64,000 bases of DNA from Hsuehochloa calcarea (GCA_036346395.1 CM070598.1:6307517-6371516), one strand, 5' to 3'. Positions 22,079 to 34,823 are shown, counted from the stretch's first letter. Numbers and translations are program-made. The notes: generated from the sequence alone by a model not told the origin.

Positions 22079-24482
22079 TCTATCGGAGCAACTGGAACCC
22101 TTCTAGAACAAGCATCACTGGTGCCAGCTATGGATCACTGGGGACGCGGATGGCCTTCCGCCCTTAGCACTTCGGTCTGAGAAGCATTATTGGGTGCTCG
22201 ACAATCGCTACGTCCCAATCCTTCAGGGCACGGGCTTGTTGCCCTTTGCGAGGCTGCTCTCGGTCGGACGATATTTCACCCTAGACAGCAGTGTGATGTC
22301 GGCCCTTATTGACAGGTGGAGACCCGAGACTCACACATTCAACTTTCGCTGGGTTGAGATGATGGTCACTCTCCAGGATGTCTCGTTCTTGACCGGACTC
22401 CTGATCAGAGGTGGGCTACTTGTTCCTGGCCGTCTGCCGGCGGACTCGAAGGCCGGTTGGGGCATCGATTTGACATACCTGTCCCAGACAGCACTTGTGG
22501 TGTCACTCGGATCTGGCTGAGGAACTTTAGTCAATGCCCACCTGATGCACCTAACGAGGTTGTTAGGACACACCCCGTCGCGTACCTTCTCCATCTCTTC
22601 GGTTGGGCCCTGTTTCCCACCACACAAGGCGGTTGGGCCCTGTTTCAGTGTTTGACCGATGCGGAGGCTGGGACCATATCTCAGTACAGTTGAACATCAG
22701 CCATCCTCTGTGCCACGTATAGGGGGTTGTGTGACGTATCGCGGCGCCACGCTAGTGTGAAACCGAACCTTGCCATGTGCTATGTGCTCCTGCAGCTATG
22801 GTGTTGAGAGCACTTCCTAGTTAGGCTGCCATCCTTCGGGAGAGCAGTGCACCCGTACCCCAAATAGCACGACCCGATTGATGGGCCCACTATGGGTTAC
22901 CAGTGGACTACTTCCCAGTTACGCTGGGCCAAGGACAGACTGGCGAGGTGCTACTCATTGTTCTAGAACGAGTTTGAATCGTTGCACGACAATGACATCA
23001 TATAGGCTTCGTGGACCCTAGAGTTCGTGCACATGGTAGCATTGCACGGACTGTCTGTAAAATGCACGCAGGACGCCGAATTGTGCCCTTACGTGCCGTA
23101 GTGTGTAATGCGTCAGTTTAATTTGTACCAGGTTGTGCCCCCTCTAAACGACAGGATGTTGCAGCGAGCCGTCCACTTGCGAGTCCAACTACATCCAAGT
23201 ATTGTTTGCATTTCATACCCAAGTTGCATGTTCTGACATGAATCCTTCTCGAATACAAGGAAATGAGGGCGGGCCGACACGCTGAGGACTGGCAAGCAGT
23301 CTAGAATGAGTGGATTACTGCTTGGGAGGAGATGGCGCATGTCCTGGTCATACATGAGCAGATACCGTACGACATACAGACGTACCGCCAATACATGGAG
23401 TGGTACGTACCACGAACGCGCTCCAGGCTGACCCGTTCTCCACTAGAGCATCCAGAGCAGGTGACGCATCAGGAGGGGCTCCATCACTAGTTCGATCATC
23501 ACAGCACCTCGCAGCATGATGACACCGTAAGAACTGACAATCTTTGCTCGTTTCATTGATGATATTTGTACTGTTAGTTACTAAATATGTGTTCTCTATC
23601 ATTTCAGTTCAAGCGGCTGGAGCGGATCGCAAGTGCATCGAAGACCGCCATCCATAGCCCGGAGCACATCGTACAAGGGCTACTGAATACTTTGAAGTAC
23701 ATCTTCGTGGATTCGAAGAATGTACTCAAGAACATGAGCTACGGTCATTCGAGGGACGACGTCCTACACGCCGCTAGCTTGTCAGAGCCTAGTCGGACCG
23801 GCGGGCGTCCTATTGCTCCTAGTCGGTCATCCGCGCTATAGATCGGTGGGGAGGTAAGTTACATACAAATTTATATCCTATTTTTAATACTCCTTATGTT
23901 GTACCAACATCATTTCATCCTACAGGCACACGTTCGTTGGCATGCATCTCTTCTGCCATCCGTAGCCCGTCAGACTGGCGCTCCCCCTCGGTCATCCGCA
24001 CTGCACATCCGGGAGGTACAAGATGTTTAGTTTATGTCCCAGATTTTTGGATCGTGGCACCCAGGGCAGCCATCCCTGTTGTATGCTGGCCAGTACGGAG
24101 TACTGTATGAGGGCCAGAGCTCCTACAGGGGAGTTGGCACTTCACACGTTCAAGGCCAGAGCTCCTCCGCACGACCGGACTTGCAGACAGCGTACCTTGG
24201 GGCAAGACCATTTGGGAATGCATTTATGGAGTCCTTCATTCATGCCATGATTGCAGGTGGTCCCTACTTCAGCATGTCTCAGCTGGCTGACATCGACGTT
24301 GGACAGACTTAGTTGGGCCAGAGTCAGCTTACTGGTGTACCTCCGCCCACTCAACGGTCTCCGTACCCCCTCCGGACTGATACGCTCTCTCCGGACCGGC
24401 TCACGTATCCCACGGGACATGCTCGACGCAAAATCAGGACGCGCACGCGGACGCAGACGTAGCGAGCAGAGAGTGGCTTAGA
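22079..24482 (+). pseudogene. Plant mobile domain (MAIN-like) gene, decayed
   Basis: The reading from 22079 gives HWCQLWIT-like sequence, then LDNRYVPILQGTGLLPFARL, then ALIDRWRPETHTFNFRWVEM and VTLQDVSFLTGL. These are diagnostic for the plant mobile domain shared by MAIN/MAIN-like proteins and transposon-borne copies. The domain continues in shifted frames past WCWEHFLVRLPSFGR (about 22795) and VMRQFNLYQVVPP (about 23105). A further exon (about 23605-23840, FKRLERIASASKTAI) and a Gln/Ser/Gly-rich tail (24034-24312) follow. Internal stops (for example 22518 and 22692) and frameshifts inactivate it. Such genes often travel in MULE or gypsy elements. The neighbour is a convergent GRF gene. Confidence 0.7.
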
Positions 24483-24774
24483 TGATTGAGCCATATTATA
24501 TCCCATGTGTGACTGCACTACATAGATGATATGCAATTTTATTGTTCTATATTTGTATGCATATTTTGTATGTTTTGTTGTTTATTGTTGCAGAATATCC
24601 ACATGAAAACAGAGAACTAGGAGTTTTGACATTTCAAATGGAGTTGCAATGTAACTTTTGATAAATAAAATTGGTGATATTTCAGAATGCACGTTGTGAT
24701 TTGTGACATTTCGGTTACATGCATTACATGATACATGTGCGGCTTATTGCAATCGGGATAAAAGATGATGCAAA

Positions 24775-25668
24775 CTAGTCTTTGTGGCACCATAGCCCCT
24801 ACCCCTTTTCTCAGGACTGCCCATAATGGTAGCGAGTGTTGAAGTCGTCCATATCCTGCGATTCCATGATGTAAGTAGAACGTACAGTAAAAAATGTAAC
24901 CAGTGTACAAATTGTACACAACTTACGTCTTCGATATGTAGTGTGCTTGGGTGACCAGAAACGCTACGGCAGTGGTCGGTCTCAGTCGCAGTAGTCTTCC
25001 CCTTGCCATTGTCTTAGGATTGCTCACATTGGTGGCGTGTGTCGAAGTCCTCCATGTTTTATGATACAGACTGAATGATTGCATGATGTTAGAAGAACGA
25101 AAGGCCAAATACAAAATTTGGACGCAAATTATGTGTAACTCACCTCTTTGATATGGAGTGCTCCCGGGTGACGGGAGGAGCTACGACGACCGCTGGTCTC
25201 AGTAGCAGAAGCCTTCCCCTTGTCCGTCGGGTGTGTCCTAGGCTCCTCCGGTGCCTTCTCAATAGGGTCTGGTACGTAGGGTATCCATCGCACGAAGGTC
25301 TCGTTCTACATCGTGTAGTTCAACATGTATTTCTTCTAGATGAACGTCCTATTGTACATCTCTGGGCCGTCAATCCGCTGAAAGAAGTTGCAGCGCATCT
25401 CAGGCTACCATTATACGTGGAGGAAGTTAAAAATTTATGGAATTCAACGTAGATAGTGCAAAATAGATCTGTGCGCAAGATACGCTTATGGGGTGGTGCC
25501 CGCATGTGTAGTATGCCCAACCGGACGTGGTCGAGTGCGTAGACTAAATGATCTTTGTAGGTTGTTCGCACACACACTGCAGGTGTGAAAACTCTCGTGG
25601 TACCGGCGCATCCTCTATTGAAAAATCTGGGTATCGTTTAGCCCTCTTCGTAAGCCACTTGCGCTTCT
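24775..25668 (-). pseudogene. GRF zinc-finger/tandem-exon gene, copy B
   Basis: Minus strand: an N-terminal RKWLTKRAKRYPDFSIED segment, then CVCEQPTKII, YYTCGHH, an intron, and the second half with CNFFQRIDGPEMYN (the tryptophan is changed to R). It continues PYVPDPIEKA and KGKASATETSGRRSSS to a GAG|GTGAGTT donor near 25140. Two further homologous tail exons follow (about 25055-24925 and 24865-24775), each with an MEDFDTRHQ/MDDFNTRYH-like start and, in the first, TETDHCRSVSGHPSTLHIED. The final stop is at 24775. At least four in-frame stops are present. It is convergent with the plant-mobile-domain gene, whose last stop is about 290 bp away. Confidence 0.65.
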
Positions 25669-25679
25669 ACAATATTGTT

Positions 25680-26842
25680 AGACCATATGGCTAGGTCTAG
25701 TATATTTTAGTTGTTGAATAATTGACAATGTTATCTACTGATGTTACCTGAGATGTGTGGCGTATGTGTGGTCTTATATCGGTCAAGTTGGGAACAACTT
25801 ATGCTAGAAAAATATGTTATTTTGGTATTTGCTTGTGTAGGGAAACTCGGAGGCGATCGTGGTCTACGGCGGTGACCGGGAGATGGCTTGGTTCGAAGTC
25901 ATAGTCCAGAGGGTCGAGGATGCTGGAGGAGATAGTGAAGCTTGAGTTGGGGCATGTTGTAGCTACGGAGGTGCGTTCCGGAGACTACGATATGTGACAA
26001 TTTTAGGGTGTTCAAATTGGAAACCTAGAGAATTGGAAAATCCTTGTTTGCTGGCATTGGATTGATTTTGTAATTGTGTGTTAACCTTATGCGAGGTGGT
26101 CCCAGGAATATTGTGACATGAGGTGATTGGGTGCTGTACGTGGGTATTTTGGCAACGTTGTTGGCATTAGGGGTAAGAGGTCTTGGCTGTAGTTTTTTTG
26201 CGTGGTGCTTTGAAAAAAGAAGTCGGTGAGGTCTTTGAAATTGGCGAGGAGTTGGCGACTGTACATAACTGCTACGTGAGATTTTTAGGTGCTACAGCAG
26301 GGTCATGTGCAGATGTGCTAGCAGCGGCGGGATTGTGATATGCTAGTAGTGGCCAGGGCTTTTGGTCATGAGAGTGTAGTAGAGAAAAACTCCTTTGGTT
26401 GAGTTCATGAGAAAAGATTGATGTGATTGATGCTTTGGTTGTTGATTGAATTGCTATGAGAATACATCAAGCAGCTTGTCTCGATGCCATGAGCGTGTGT
26501 GATTGAATTGATTTGCAAGTTTCTTCTCTCAGGTTTGTATCTTGGTATAGTTGCTTCTTTTGGTAATCAGGACATACCTACATATACATCCTTGTTTGAT
26601 TGCAGTGTCAACCATTGAAAGAGACATCTTTGATTTTTAATTTGCTACAACAACACACACTGTTTACTACAGTACATGTGCAATTACTACAATACCAGAA
26701 ACTGTTTGCAGTCTTTTTGTTTTTGCGTTCTCACTGTGTTGGTAGGTTGCACAATCAGAAAACATCACATTTGTGGAAAAAGCTTCCGCTGTGGATTACA
26801 ATCATGCACCCCCCTCTGATTGCTATAGATGTTCACACAAGT
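25680..26842. other. Unassigned flank, possibly end of element B and a copia LTR
   Basis: The sequence ends in a copia-like primer-binding site at 26843. No matched LTR partner or TIR was found by eye. No gene is seen; a frame at 26600-26884 has no family features. Confidence 0.35.
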
Positions 26843-27850
26843 GTTATCAGAGCAAGGTTGCTATGGCCTCAGAGAGGTATGTGAATCGTCTCCCATGCTA
26901 GATGGTACTGATTTTGATGTGTGGAATAAGGTTTCTAGCCCTTATGAGGTTTCAGTTCCGGTTACTAATCTAAATAAAACTGATGTTGATTTAAATGCTC
27001 AGGGACGTAACTTGCTATTTCAAGGAATCACTAAAATTAAGAAAGTGCATAAAAAATCTTTATCGAAAAGAATATTCTGATTTTGTTATGAAGCCTGGTG
27101 AAACTATTGATGATCTTTTTGCTTATTTTTAAAAAAATATTGAGTAATTTGCGCGGTGTTAATGTTATTCCTACCGATGAAGATAATGCAACTAAAATTT
27201 TGAGATATTTAGGTTCTGAGTGGTTGATGGTTGATGGTGGTCGATCTAGATACTTTAACCATGGATGGTCTTTTCTCTAGATTAAAAATATATGAGATGG
27301 AAGCTTTACCATCTAAGATTGATAAATCTTTATCTTTAGCAATTGTGAATAACCCTATGCAGGCTGCTTCGTCGAGTACTTTTCTTGTGTCTGCTTTGTC
27401 TTCTTTTTTAGAATAACAGTTTGAATAGCTCCCTGAATAGGATTTGGTGTTGATCTCCCCACGGGCATACAAAGTACTCAACAACATAAGGATGAGGAAG
27501 CAAGGTGGCATGTCAAGTTCTATAAAGTATTATGAGTGTTGCGAGCCAGGCCACATTAAGGTGGAGAGTCTCAAGCTCAAGGGGAAAGTGATCAAGGAAG
27601 ACAAGAATTACAATCGTCAGCCATCCAAGAACAACAACATCTAGGGTGGCAATTTTTATCCAAAATTTACTGAGGAGGTTCTTTGGGATATCGAACATTT
27701 GGATTTGAGTGATGTAGAATATGATAGTTGTGATGACGACAACAACGGCAATGATGATGCTAAAGGTAAGTAGAAGAAGAACGATGACTTCACGGGCATG
27801 TGCTTCATGGTAAGAAACGACAACGACGACGATGATGAACTAAAACATTT
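26843..27850 (+). pseudogene. copia gag remnant (UBN2-type) with PBS
   Basis: A PBS-like GTTATCAGAGCAAG (26843-26856) is followed by gag fragments in several frames: MLDGTDFDVW, NLLFQGITKI, NLRGVNVIPTDEDNATKILR, DLDTLTMDGLFSRLKIYEM, and a degenerate knuckle YECCEPGHIKVESLKLKGK (27530-27590) in which two zinc-binding cysteines are lost. An Asp/Asn-rich tail ends near 27850. Part of the N-terminal gag after DVW appears deleted. This is a defective element fragment. Confidence 0.65.
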
Positions 27851-27861
27851 TGGGAAAAATT

Positions 27862-28837
27862 ATGCTTAGCCATGCTTAGACCTGAAATATTTGATTTATG
27901 ATTTTACAACCAAAAATCAAATGTTATTTAAATTGTATCCATGACATTGATGTGTCATGGAAGTAGACAAATGCCTTGAAAAGTGAAATAAAAATTAAAA
28001 ATTGGTTTGGACTTGAGCAAAATGTATAGTTGGCGGGTGTAGGTTTATGCACGGACTCAATTCGGGTAGAGTTGACGCCCAGGGGTTATTTTGGATGTTA
28101 CCCAACTCAGTTAAGAACCGGTCTTCGAGCGTATTTTGCTAGGCCACACCGTACTACCACAAGTCTGGAATGGGACAAGCTAGGCTAAATAATTTGTAAC
28201 GTTCTAATGTTAGTTGTGCCATTTTGAGTTGTGGGTGTCGGTTAGACAGTATTCCCACTTAGCGTAAGAGGGGGTTTCTCGCGGGTGGTTAACCCAATGG
28301 ACGTGAAATCTTAGCGGCGCAAGAGGGGGCTTCTGGCGGATGGTTAATCCAAAAGAAGTAAAACCTTAGCGGACATTACTACTTTGGAATGGCGCATTGT
28401 AAAGGCCTCGTGATAATCACTTAGTCGCACACCATTGGAAGTGTGTCAGACGGATATTACAAAATGATTATCTCTTATGGGTAAAGTTGTACAATCTTTG
28501 CAGAGTGTAAAGCTATTCAAATAGTCGTGTCCATGGTGATGGATATGCTGAGCAAAGCCACTCAAAGTTAGACTTTAATTTTGTTTTAAAAATATTTTAT
28601 AAAACAATTTATGACATGGATGGGTGTCCATGAGAAAAGTTATGGATTGAAGCCCCGGGTTGGTGCCTACACTAGCTTTATTAATTTAGTTAAAACTCAA
28701 TTTTAGATATTGTAAAACTTGAGCTTTTGAACTTAGTATTGTATTTAAAAGGTTAAATATTGCTTTTGCATAAATAACCCTATAAGCCTTCCTTTGATAA
28801 TATATATGCATGCAATTACTCTTCTATTATGCATAAA
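27862..28837 (+). mobile_element. Diverged Tekay-like LTR fragment
   Basis: It aligns in order with 36600-37515 of the intact LTR: a 'tttggacttg' block, the 'gtaggtttatgc' block, 'gggtgtcggttagacagta', 'cgcaagagggg', 'cttagtcgcac' and 'atgcatgcaatta'. Similarity is only moderate, so it belongs to an older or different subfamily. It stops where a new LTR start (TGTAATAC) appears at 28838. Confidence 0.6.
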
Positions 28838-29439
28838 TGTAATACTCTAAAACTTAATCGGGTAATTAGAAAAAAGCCGGGAGGAGAAAATCTAATTACA
28901 AGGGTGGAATTATCTGAAAAAGGGGATTTATGTAAATTTTCACCAACCTGGGCTGCGGGCTGCGACCTAGGAGGCCCAAGAGGGGGAGCCGGCCAAAAGG
29001 GGGGCACCCCAAACCCTAGCCACCCCCACTCTTCCCTTCCCCTTCCGCCACCTCTTCCCTCCCCTCTTGGCCGGCGTCTCCACCACCCCTCCCTAGTCCC
29101 ACATCTTGCCGGGAGCAAGCCGGGCAAGCTCGCCTCCAAAGGTAAGTTTCCGAGTTCCATTGGAGTGGTGATACATTTTCGTCATGGTGCTGCGCAAAGA
29201 TTAAGAATATGTAGGTTTTCTTGTTCGTCGGTTTTCACATAGTAAGAAGCCGAATTGGGGAAATCGGTCTCCTAGAGATTTGTAGGGCTTGTTCTTAGAT
29301 TTCCATAGGTGTAAATATCACCCTAATCGGAGTTATGCGTGATATGTTTGTGATACCATTTTGTAACTGTGTACGCTGGAAATCCTGGACTAGTGTATGA
29401 ACACAGAGGAATCGGGATCCTTCGTTCCTGGGTCCGACA
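28838..29439 (+). repeat. Chimeric 5' LTR
   Basis: The first 500 bp resemble the start of the solo LTR at 2819-5235 read on its minus strand (TGTAATAC opening, a GC-rich 'caccccaaaccctag' block, a 'gttcttagatttccatag' block). From 29335 on, 96 bases are identical to 37751-37846 of the right LTR, followed by two changes in the last nine bases. The junction lies at shared 'atgcgtgatatg'. GC-rich frames inside are not genes. Confidence 0.7.
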
Positions 29440-29443
29440 AAAG

Positions 29444-29456
29444 TGGTATCAGAGCC
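29444..29456 (+). other. Primer-binding site (initiator tRNA-Met type)
   Basis: TGGTATCAGAGCC lies four bases after the 5' LTR end, the standard minus-strand primer site of chromoviruses. Confidence 0.9.
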
Positions 29457-30377
29457 ATATCGACTGTAGGTCGTAGCCTTAGAACTGTCTTAAGGATTTA
29501 TTTCCAAAAATTAAAACTATTTTGAGTCTGTCCAGAGTCCTTCTCAACCCTTCTTTCTAAAAAGCTTACTGACTTATCTCTTTCTCAAAAGTATAGATGG
29601 CTGAAAGACCCACTGCTACTTCCCATCGAGTTTCTGTTGGATATTGGGCAGAGATTCTTTGGGAGATGATGCAACACCGGAGTACCATAAAGGCCGGACT
29701 ACCAAGGCTACTGGGCGAGATGGAAGGGCGACCCTCCGAGAGTCGAAGTCTTGCTCTCACGCCGACCTTGCAGACGCACCCATTTCCACGTTTTCCATGC
29801 CCCGATCGACGCGATACCTTCACGATGGCATCCAGATCTGTGAGAGAAGCGACCGCCATCTCCGCTATATCTATGACCCCTACTTTCAAGGCACCGGTTC
29901 CATTATCACCATTGTATATTCCGACCCGAGTTGTAAAGACTTTCCGCTCGGCCACTGGCGAGATCTTCCCGAGCCGACGCACCAAGTGGACCTAGCAAAG
30001 GCCATGGACTATGCATACGGAAACACCACTCGAAGACTTGGGAAGCGCCCAAGATCGACTACGAGGAAGCGGAGGAGAGGTTAAAAGCGCAGAGAGGAGG
30101 CGGCTCGCATAAGGCGAGCGAGACTAGCTCTAGTGAGTTAGATTATACCCCTAGCACCCCATAGTTGTTATTCTGTAGTGCGATCATTAGGCGAGAATTA
30201 TGAGCTACCAATTCCTTTGTGGTAGCCATAATTTCATTGAAGAAAAGTATTTAATAAAGAATTTCTTGGAAAATTGTTCTTCGTTTTGAGTGCTTTGTGT
30301 GTTCTTGGGCTATTAGAATTTACCCTTTAGATCTTCCTCTTCCTTCTAGCTCGTCTAAATCTTGGAGTTCTAGCAGA
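29457..30377 (+). other. Chromovirus leader region with degenerate frames
   Basis: Several overlapping frames occur between 29566 and 30084, on both strands. One begins MAERPTATSHRVSVGY at 29597. None matches a gag domain I can name. It may be an untranslated leader or an inserted segment. Confidence 0.35.
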
Positions 30378-31480
30378 TGGTGACAACTCGTCAGCGGCGG
30401 TAGTGCCCGAGGCGAGCAACGAGAACATGGATTATCGGGAGAATCCGTGCAAAGAACCACCACCGCCACCGGTGGAGGACCGGATTAGCGTCGGATGATG
30501 GAGAACCAAAACCACGATTAGCCTCCTAGCCCGGTCCCTCGGAAGCATGCGAGAATGTGCGAGCAACAACTCGGATCGCACCACCCCTCCACCTCCGCGA
30601 GATTTACCATGGCGAGTTCATGCGTATCGCCACCGACTTTCTCCGGAAGACAGAGCCGATGGATGCCGATGATTGGATCCGTGCTATCGGAAAGAAACTA
30701 GATATAGCTCAATGTCTTGACCGTGAAAGAGTCTGTTCGCTTCTCATCGACTTAATGGCCCCGAGATCGAATGGTGGGATAACTTCAACATCGCCCATGC
30801 CGATGCGCAGCTATCACTTGGGAGGAGTTTGTGCGGGCTTTCGCCATGCACATATTCCCGCGGAATAATGACCTTAAAGAAAAGAGAGTTTCACGCGCCG
30901 TCAAGGCAACCGCACGGTGGGAGAGTACCGCATAGGTTCAACGGCTTGCTCGCTACGCCCAGCCAGATGTGGCTAGAGATGAAGAAAGCGCAGAAAGGTT
31001 CATGGAAGGCCCGAATGATGAAATCTCCGTCGGTGATCTCCCAGACTACATTGACTTCCAAAGGTGGTGAACAAAGCTTTTCGCCAGAGGCCAAACATCG
31101 GGAGATGGAGAAGCATAGCGGAGGATGACCGCCCAAAAATTCAACTCCGGAGGACAACCCAAGCCTCGCCTTGTTCAACCTCCGCCACCCCAGCGTGGAA
31201 GATTCCAGTCTTCTACCCATAGAACCCCATCACCGACACAACGCCCCAACTCTTTTGGTTTCCGCAACAATGCACTGCAGGCCAGTTTCAGCAGAAGAAC
31301 CCAGCGTCTTCAACAGCAGGAGTGACATGTTTCCATTACAGCGAGCCGGGCATTATGCCAACAAATGCGAAGAGACGGCGATGCAACACCGGCTAGACCA
31401 ACATCGAGTTCCACCACCAACGCCACCTCAAAGCCGCGAACCGTTCACGAAGGGCGTGTGAACCACGCCACAGCGAGGAA
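30378..31480 (+). pseudogene. Chromovirus gag
   Basis: From an ATG at 30375-30377 the frames include YHGEFMRIATDFLRK, TEPMDADDWIRAIGKKLDIA, then shifted frames with AHIPAE/GIMTLKKREF and ERFMEGPNDEISV. A C-terminal zinc knuckle FHYSEPGHYANKC lies near 31330-31370, where the second cysteine has become tyrosine. This is the usual gag capsid region plus one CCHC knuckle, broken by at least three frameshifts or stops. Confidence 0.7.
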
Positions 31481-34400
31481 GCTCGCAAAGACCGATGTCG
31501 TCCTTGGTACGTTCCTTATTAATTCGTTACCAGCATCAGTTTTGTTTGATTCTGGAGCTTCGCATTCCTTTGTATCCAATGCTTTTGTGGGAAAAAACGG
31601 GTTACTTACCGCCCCTCTAGACAACCCTATGATAATCCATTCCCCGGGTTCAGAAATGAGAACCAGTTCTTTCTGCCCGAACCTTACCTTGGAAATATCC
31701 GGAGTCCCCTTCTCGGCAAACTTGATAGTCTTGCAATCTCAAGGTCTGGATGTAATACTTGGTATGGACTGGCTGGCCAAAAATCAAGGACGAATAGACT
31801 GTGCCAATAGGTCTATCATCCTCACCAATGAGCAAGGAGTCACAGTTGAATTCAGGCCCAAGACCTGTACCGGAGGAAGATCTTTTCTGACGAGCTTGAA
31901 AGAGTCGAAGCTTGAAGATATATCAGTAGTGCAAGAATTTCCAGATGTTTTTCCTGACGATTTACCCGGCATGCCACCGGATAGGGATATAATGTTCTTA
32001 ATTGACTTAGTGCGGGAACCGCTCCAATCTCGGCGACCTTACGAATCTTGGCTAATGAATTGGCGAGATGAAGAAACAAATTGAAGAGTTCTGAGCAAAG
32101 GTTATATTCAACCAAGTACATCACCTTGGGGAGCACCAGTGCTATTTGTCAAGAAGAAGGACAATAGTATGAGGATGTGTGTGGATTACAGATCACTCAA
32201 TGAGGTGACGATCAAGAATAAGTACCCATTACCCAGGATTGATGACTGTTCGACCCGGTTGAAAGGGCAAGTGTTTTCGAAGATGGACTTGAGATCGGCT
32301 ATCACTGGCGAAGATCGGACGGAAGATGTTCAAGACCGCCTTCACCACTAGATATGGGTATGCGAGTTTACAGTAATGTCTTTCGGCTTGACGAACGCCA
32401 CTGCTTATTTCATGAATATGATGAACAAAGTGTTCATGGAATTCTTGGATAAGTTTGTGGTTGTCTTCATCGATGACATCCTTATTTATTCAAAGACCAT
32501 GAGAAGAACATGAGAACCATCTCGGGATAATTTTGGGAAAACTCGAGAGAGAACGACTTTATGCCAAATTCGGCAAGTGCGAATTTTGGCTAAACCAAGT
32601 GGCATTCCTTGGACATATTGTGTCGCAGGAGGAGTTGCGATGAGATCCACCAAAGTTGAAGCGATCTTGGATTGGAAACAACCAAAATCATCACGAAGTG
32701 AGAAGTTTCCTTGGATTAGCTGGGTATTACCGCCGATTCATTGAAGGATTCTCCAAAACGGCAAAACCAATGACACAACTTCTGAAGAAGGAGAAGAAAT
32801 TTGAATGGACAGATACCTGTGAGAAAAGTTTCCAAGAGCTGAAGACGAGACTAGTCTCCGCCCCTGTATTAGTCCTACCGGATATCCATAAGGATTTTGT
32901 GATTTTCTATGCGACGCATCTCGCCAGGGACTCGGTTGTGTTTTGATGCAAGAGGGCAAGGTTGTAGCTTATGCATCTCGTCGGTTGAGGCCTCATGAAG
33001 GAATTACCGACTCATGATCTTGAGTTAGCCGCAATTGTGCATGCCTTGAAGATCTGGCGGCATTATCTCATTGGCAACCGCTGTGAGGTTTTCACGGATC
33101 ATAAGAGTCTGAAGTACATCTTCACCCAGTCTGACCTTAACCTTCGACAGAGAAGATGGCTGGAATTGATAAAGGATTATGACCTTGGGATTCATTACCA
33201 TCCGGGCAAAGCAAATGTGGTTGCAGATGCCCTAAGCAGAAAGGCGTATTGCAACACCATCTTAGTTCAGGAGAATCGGCCGAGTTATACGAAGAATTGA
33301 AACATCTGAACTTGGAGATTGTTGATCAAGGGTGCGTGAACGCTTTGGAAGTTCAACCAACTCTTCAGAGCCAGATCAGAGGGAAGCAGTTAGAAGATGA
33401 GGACATCAAAGAAATTAAGAAAAATATGAGAAGAGGCAAAGCGCCAGGCTTTTCTGAAGATGAGCAAGGAACAGTGTGGTTTGGAAACCGCATTTGTGTA
33501 CCCGATCGGCAGGAGTTAAAGGAGTCGATTCTGAAGGAAGCTCATGAGTCGCCGTACTCCATTCATCCCGGGAATACCAAAATGTACCAAGATTTGAAGG
33601 AAAAATATTGGTGGGTCAGTATGAAGCGAGGAATTCTTGAGTTAAATGCGCTGTTGTGATGTTTGTCGAGTCAAGGCGAGCATCAAAGACCCATTGGTTT
33701 GCTACAACCGTTACCAATTCCCGAGTGGAAGTGGGAGGAAGTTGGTATGGATTTCATCACCGGACTCCCCAGGACCCAATCAGGATGTGATTCCATCTGG
33801 GTGATAATTGACCGATTGACTAAAGTGGCTCACTTCATCCCAGTCAAGACAACCTACCAAAGTAACAAGTTAGCGAGCGTACATGGCCAAGATAGTTTGT
33901 CTACGGTGTACCTAAGAAGATTGTGTCAAACAGAGGTTCCCAGTTCACCTCTCGGTTTTGGAAGAGCACCTGACGAAGCCTTGGGAACCAGACTCAACTT
34001 TAGTCTGACCTATCATCCCAGACAGATGGCCGACGTAGCGTGTCAACCAAATTCTTGAAGATATGCTTGAGCACATGCCATAGATTATGGAAAGAGTTGG
34101 GACAAAAATCTACCCTATCACGAAATTCTCATACAATAATAGCTACCAAGCCGTTTGCGAGATGTCTCCTTGAAGCTTTATGCGGTAGGAAATGCGAACT
34201 CCACTCCTTTGGGATCAAGTAGGAGAGCATAAATTCTTTGGACGAGTTGATCAAAGAAGCAGAAAGCAAAGTTAAAACAGTAAAAGAACGCCTAAAGGTG
34301 GCACAGACCCGACAGAAGAGTTATGCTGATAATCGTCGGAGGGAATTGATATTTGAAGTAGGAAATTTTGTCTATCTCCGAGTTACCCCACTTAGAGGAG

Positions 34401-34786
34401 TAAGAAGATTCCAGACAAAAGGAAAACTCGCACCCAGATTTGTAGGACCTTACAAGATTTTGGCAAGAAGAGGTGAAGTGGCATATCAGCTCGAGCTACC
34501 AGCATCCTTGTCCGCTGTTCACAATGTCTTTCATGTTTCCCAACTGAAGAAGTGTCTCAGAGTGCCAACTGAAGAAACACCGATTGAAAGCATCGATCTT
34601 CAGGAAGATCTCACCTATGTGGAACAGCCGATCAAGATTCTCGATGTGGCAGAACGTATTACCCGAAGCAAGGTCATCCGTTCATGCAAAGTCCAGTGGA
34701 GCAATCACTCCGAAGAAGAAGCCACCTGGGAGCGAGAAGAAGATCTGAAAGCCGATTATCCCCACCTTTTTGCTGACCAAGTCTGA
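31365..34786 (+). pseudogene. Chromovirus pol (PR-RT-RH-INT-chromodomain)
   Basis: Protease has the catalytic LFDSGASHSF (about 31540) and VILGMDWLAKNQGRIDC. RT begins FVKKKDNSMRMCVDYRSLN (32142), is broken after KMDLRSA, and resumes with VVVFIDDILIYSK (about 32457), holding the catalytic aspartates, and FLGLAGYYRRFIEGFSK. RNase H contains HDLELAAIVHALKIWRHYL and VFTDHKSLKYIFTQ (33015-33130). Integrase shows SIHPGNTKMYQDLKEKYWW, MDFITGLPRTQSGCDSIWVI and LTKVAHFIPVKTTY, with damage in the later catalytic part. The end has FVGPYKILARRGEVAYQLEL and a chromodomain-like tail with ITRSKVIRSCKVQWSNHSEE and ATWEREEDL, which marks chromoviruses. Several frameshifts make it inactive. Confidence 0.85.
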
Positions 34787-34809
34787 ATCTCGGGGACGAG
34801 ATTCCCTTT

Positions 34810-34823
34810 AAGGGGGGTAGGTT
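34810..34823 (+). other. Polypurine tract
   Basis: AAGGGGGGTAGGTT directly precedes the 3' LTR start TGTAACAG at 34824. Confidence 0.85.

Noticed and set aside
28816..29242. 114- and 137-residue frames on opposite strands
   Set aside because: They overlap the chimeric 5' LTR and are proline/glycine-rich without domains.
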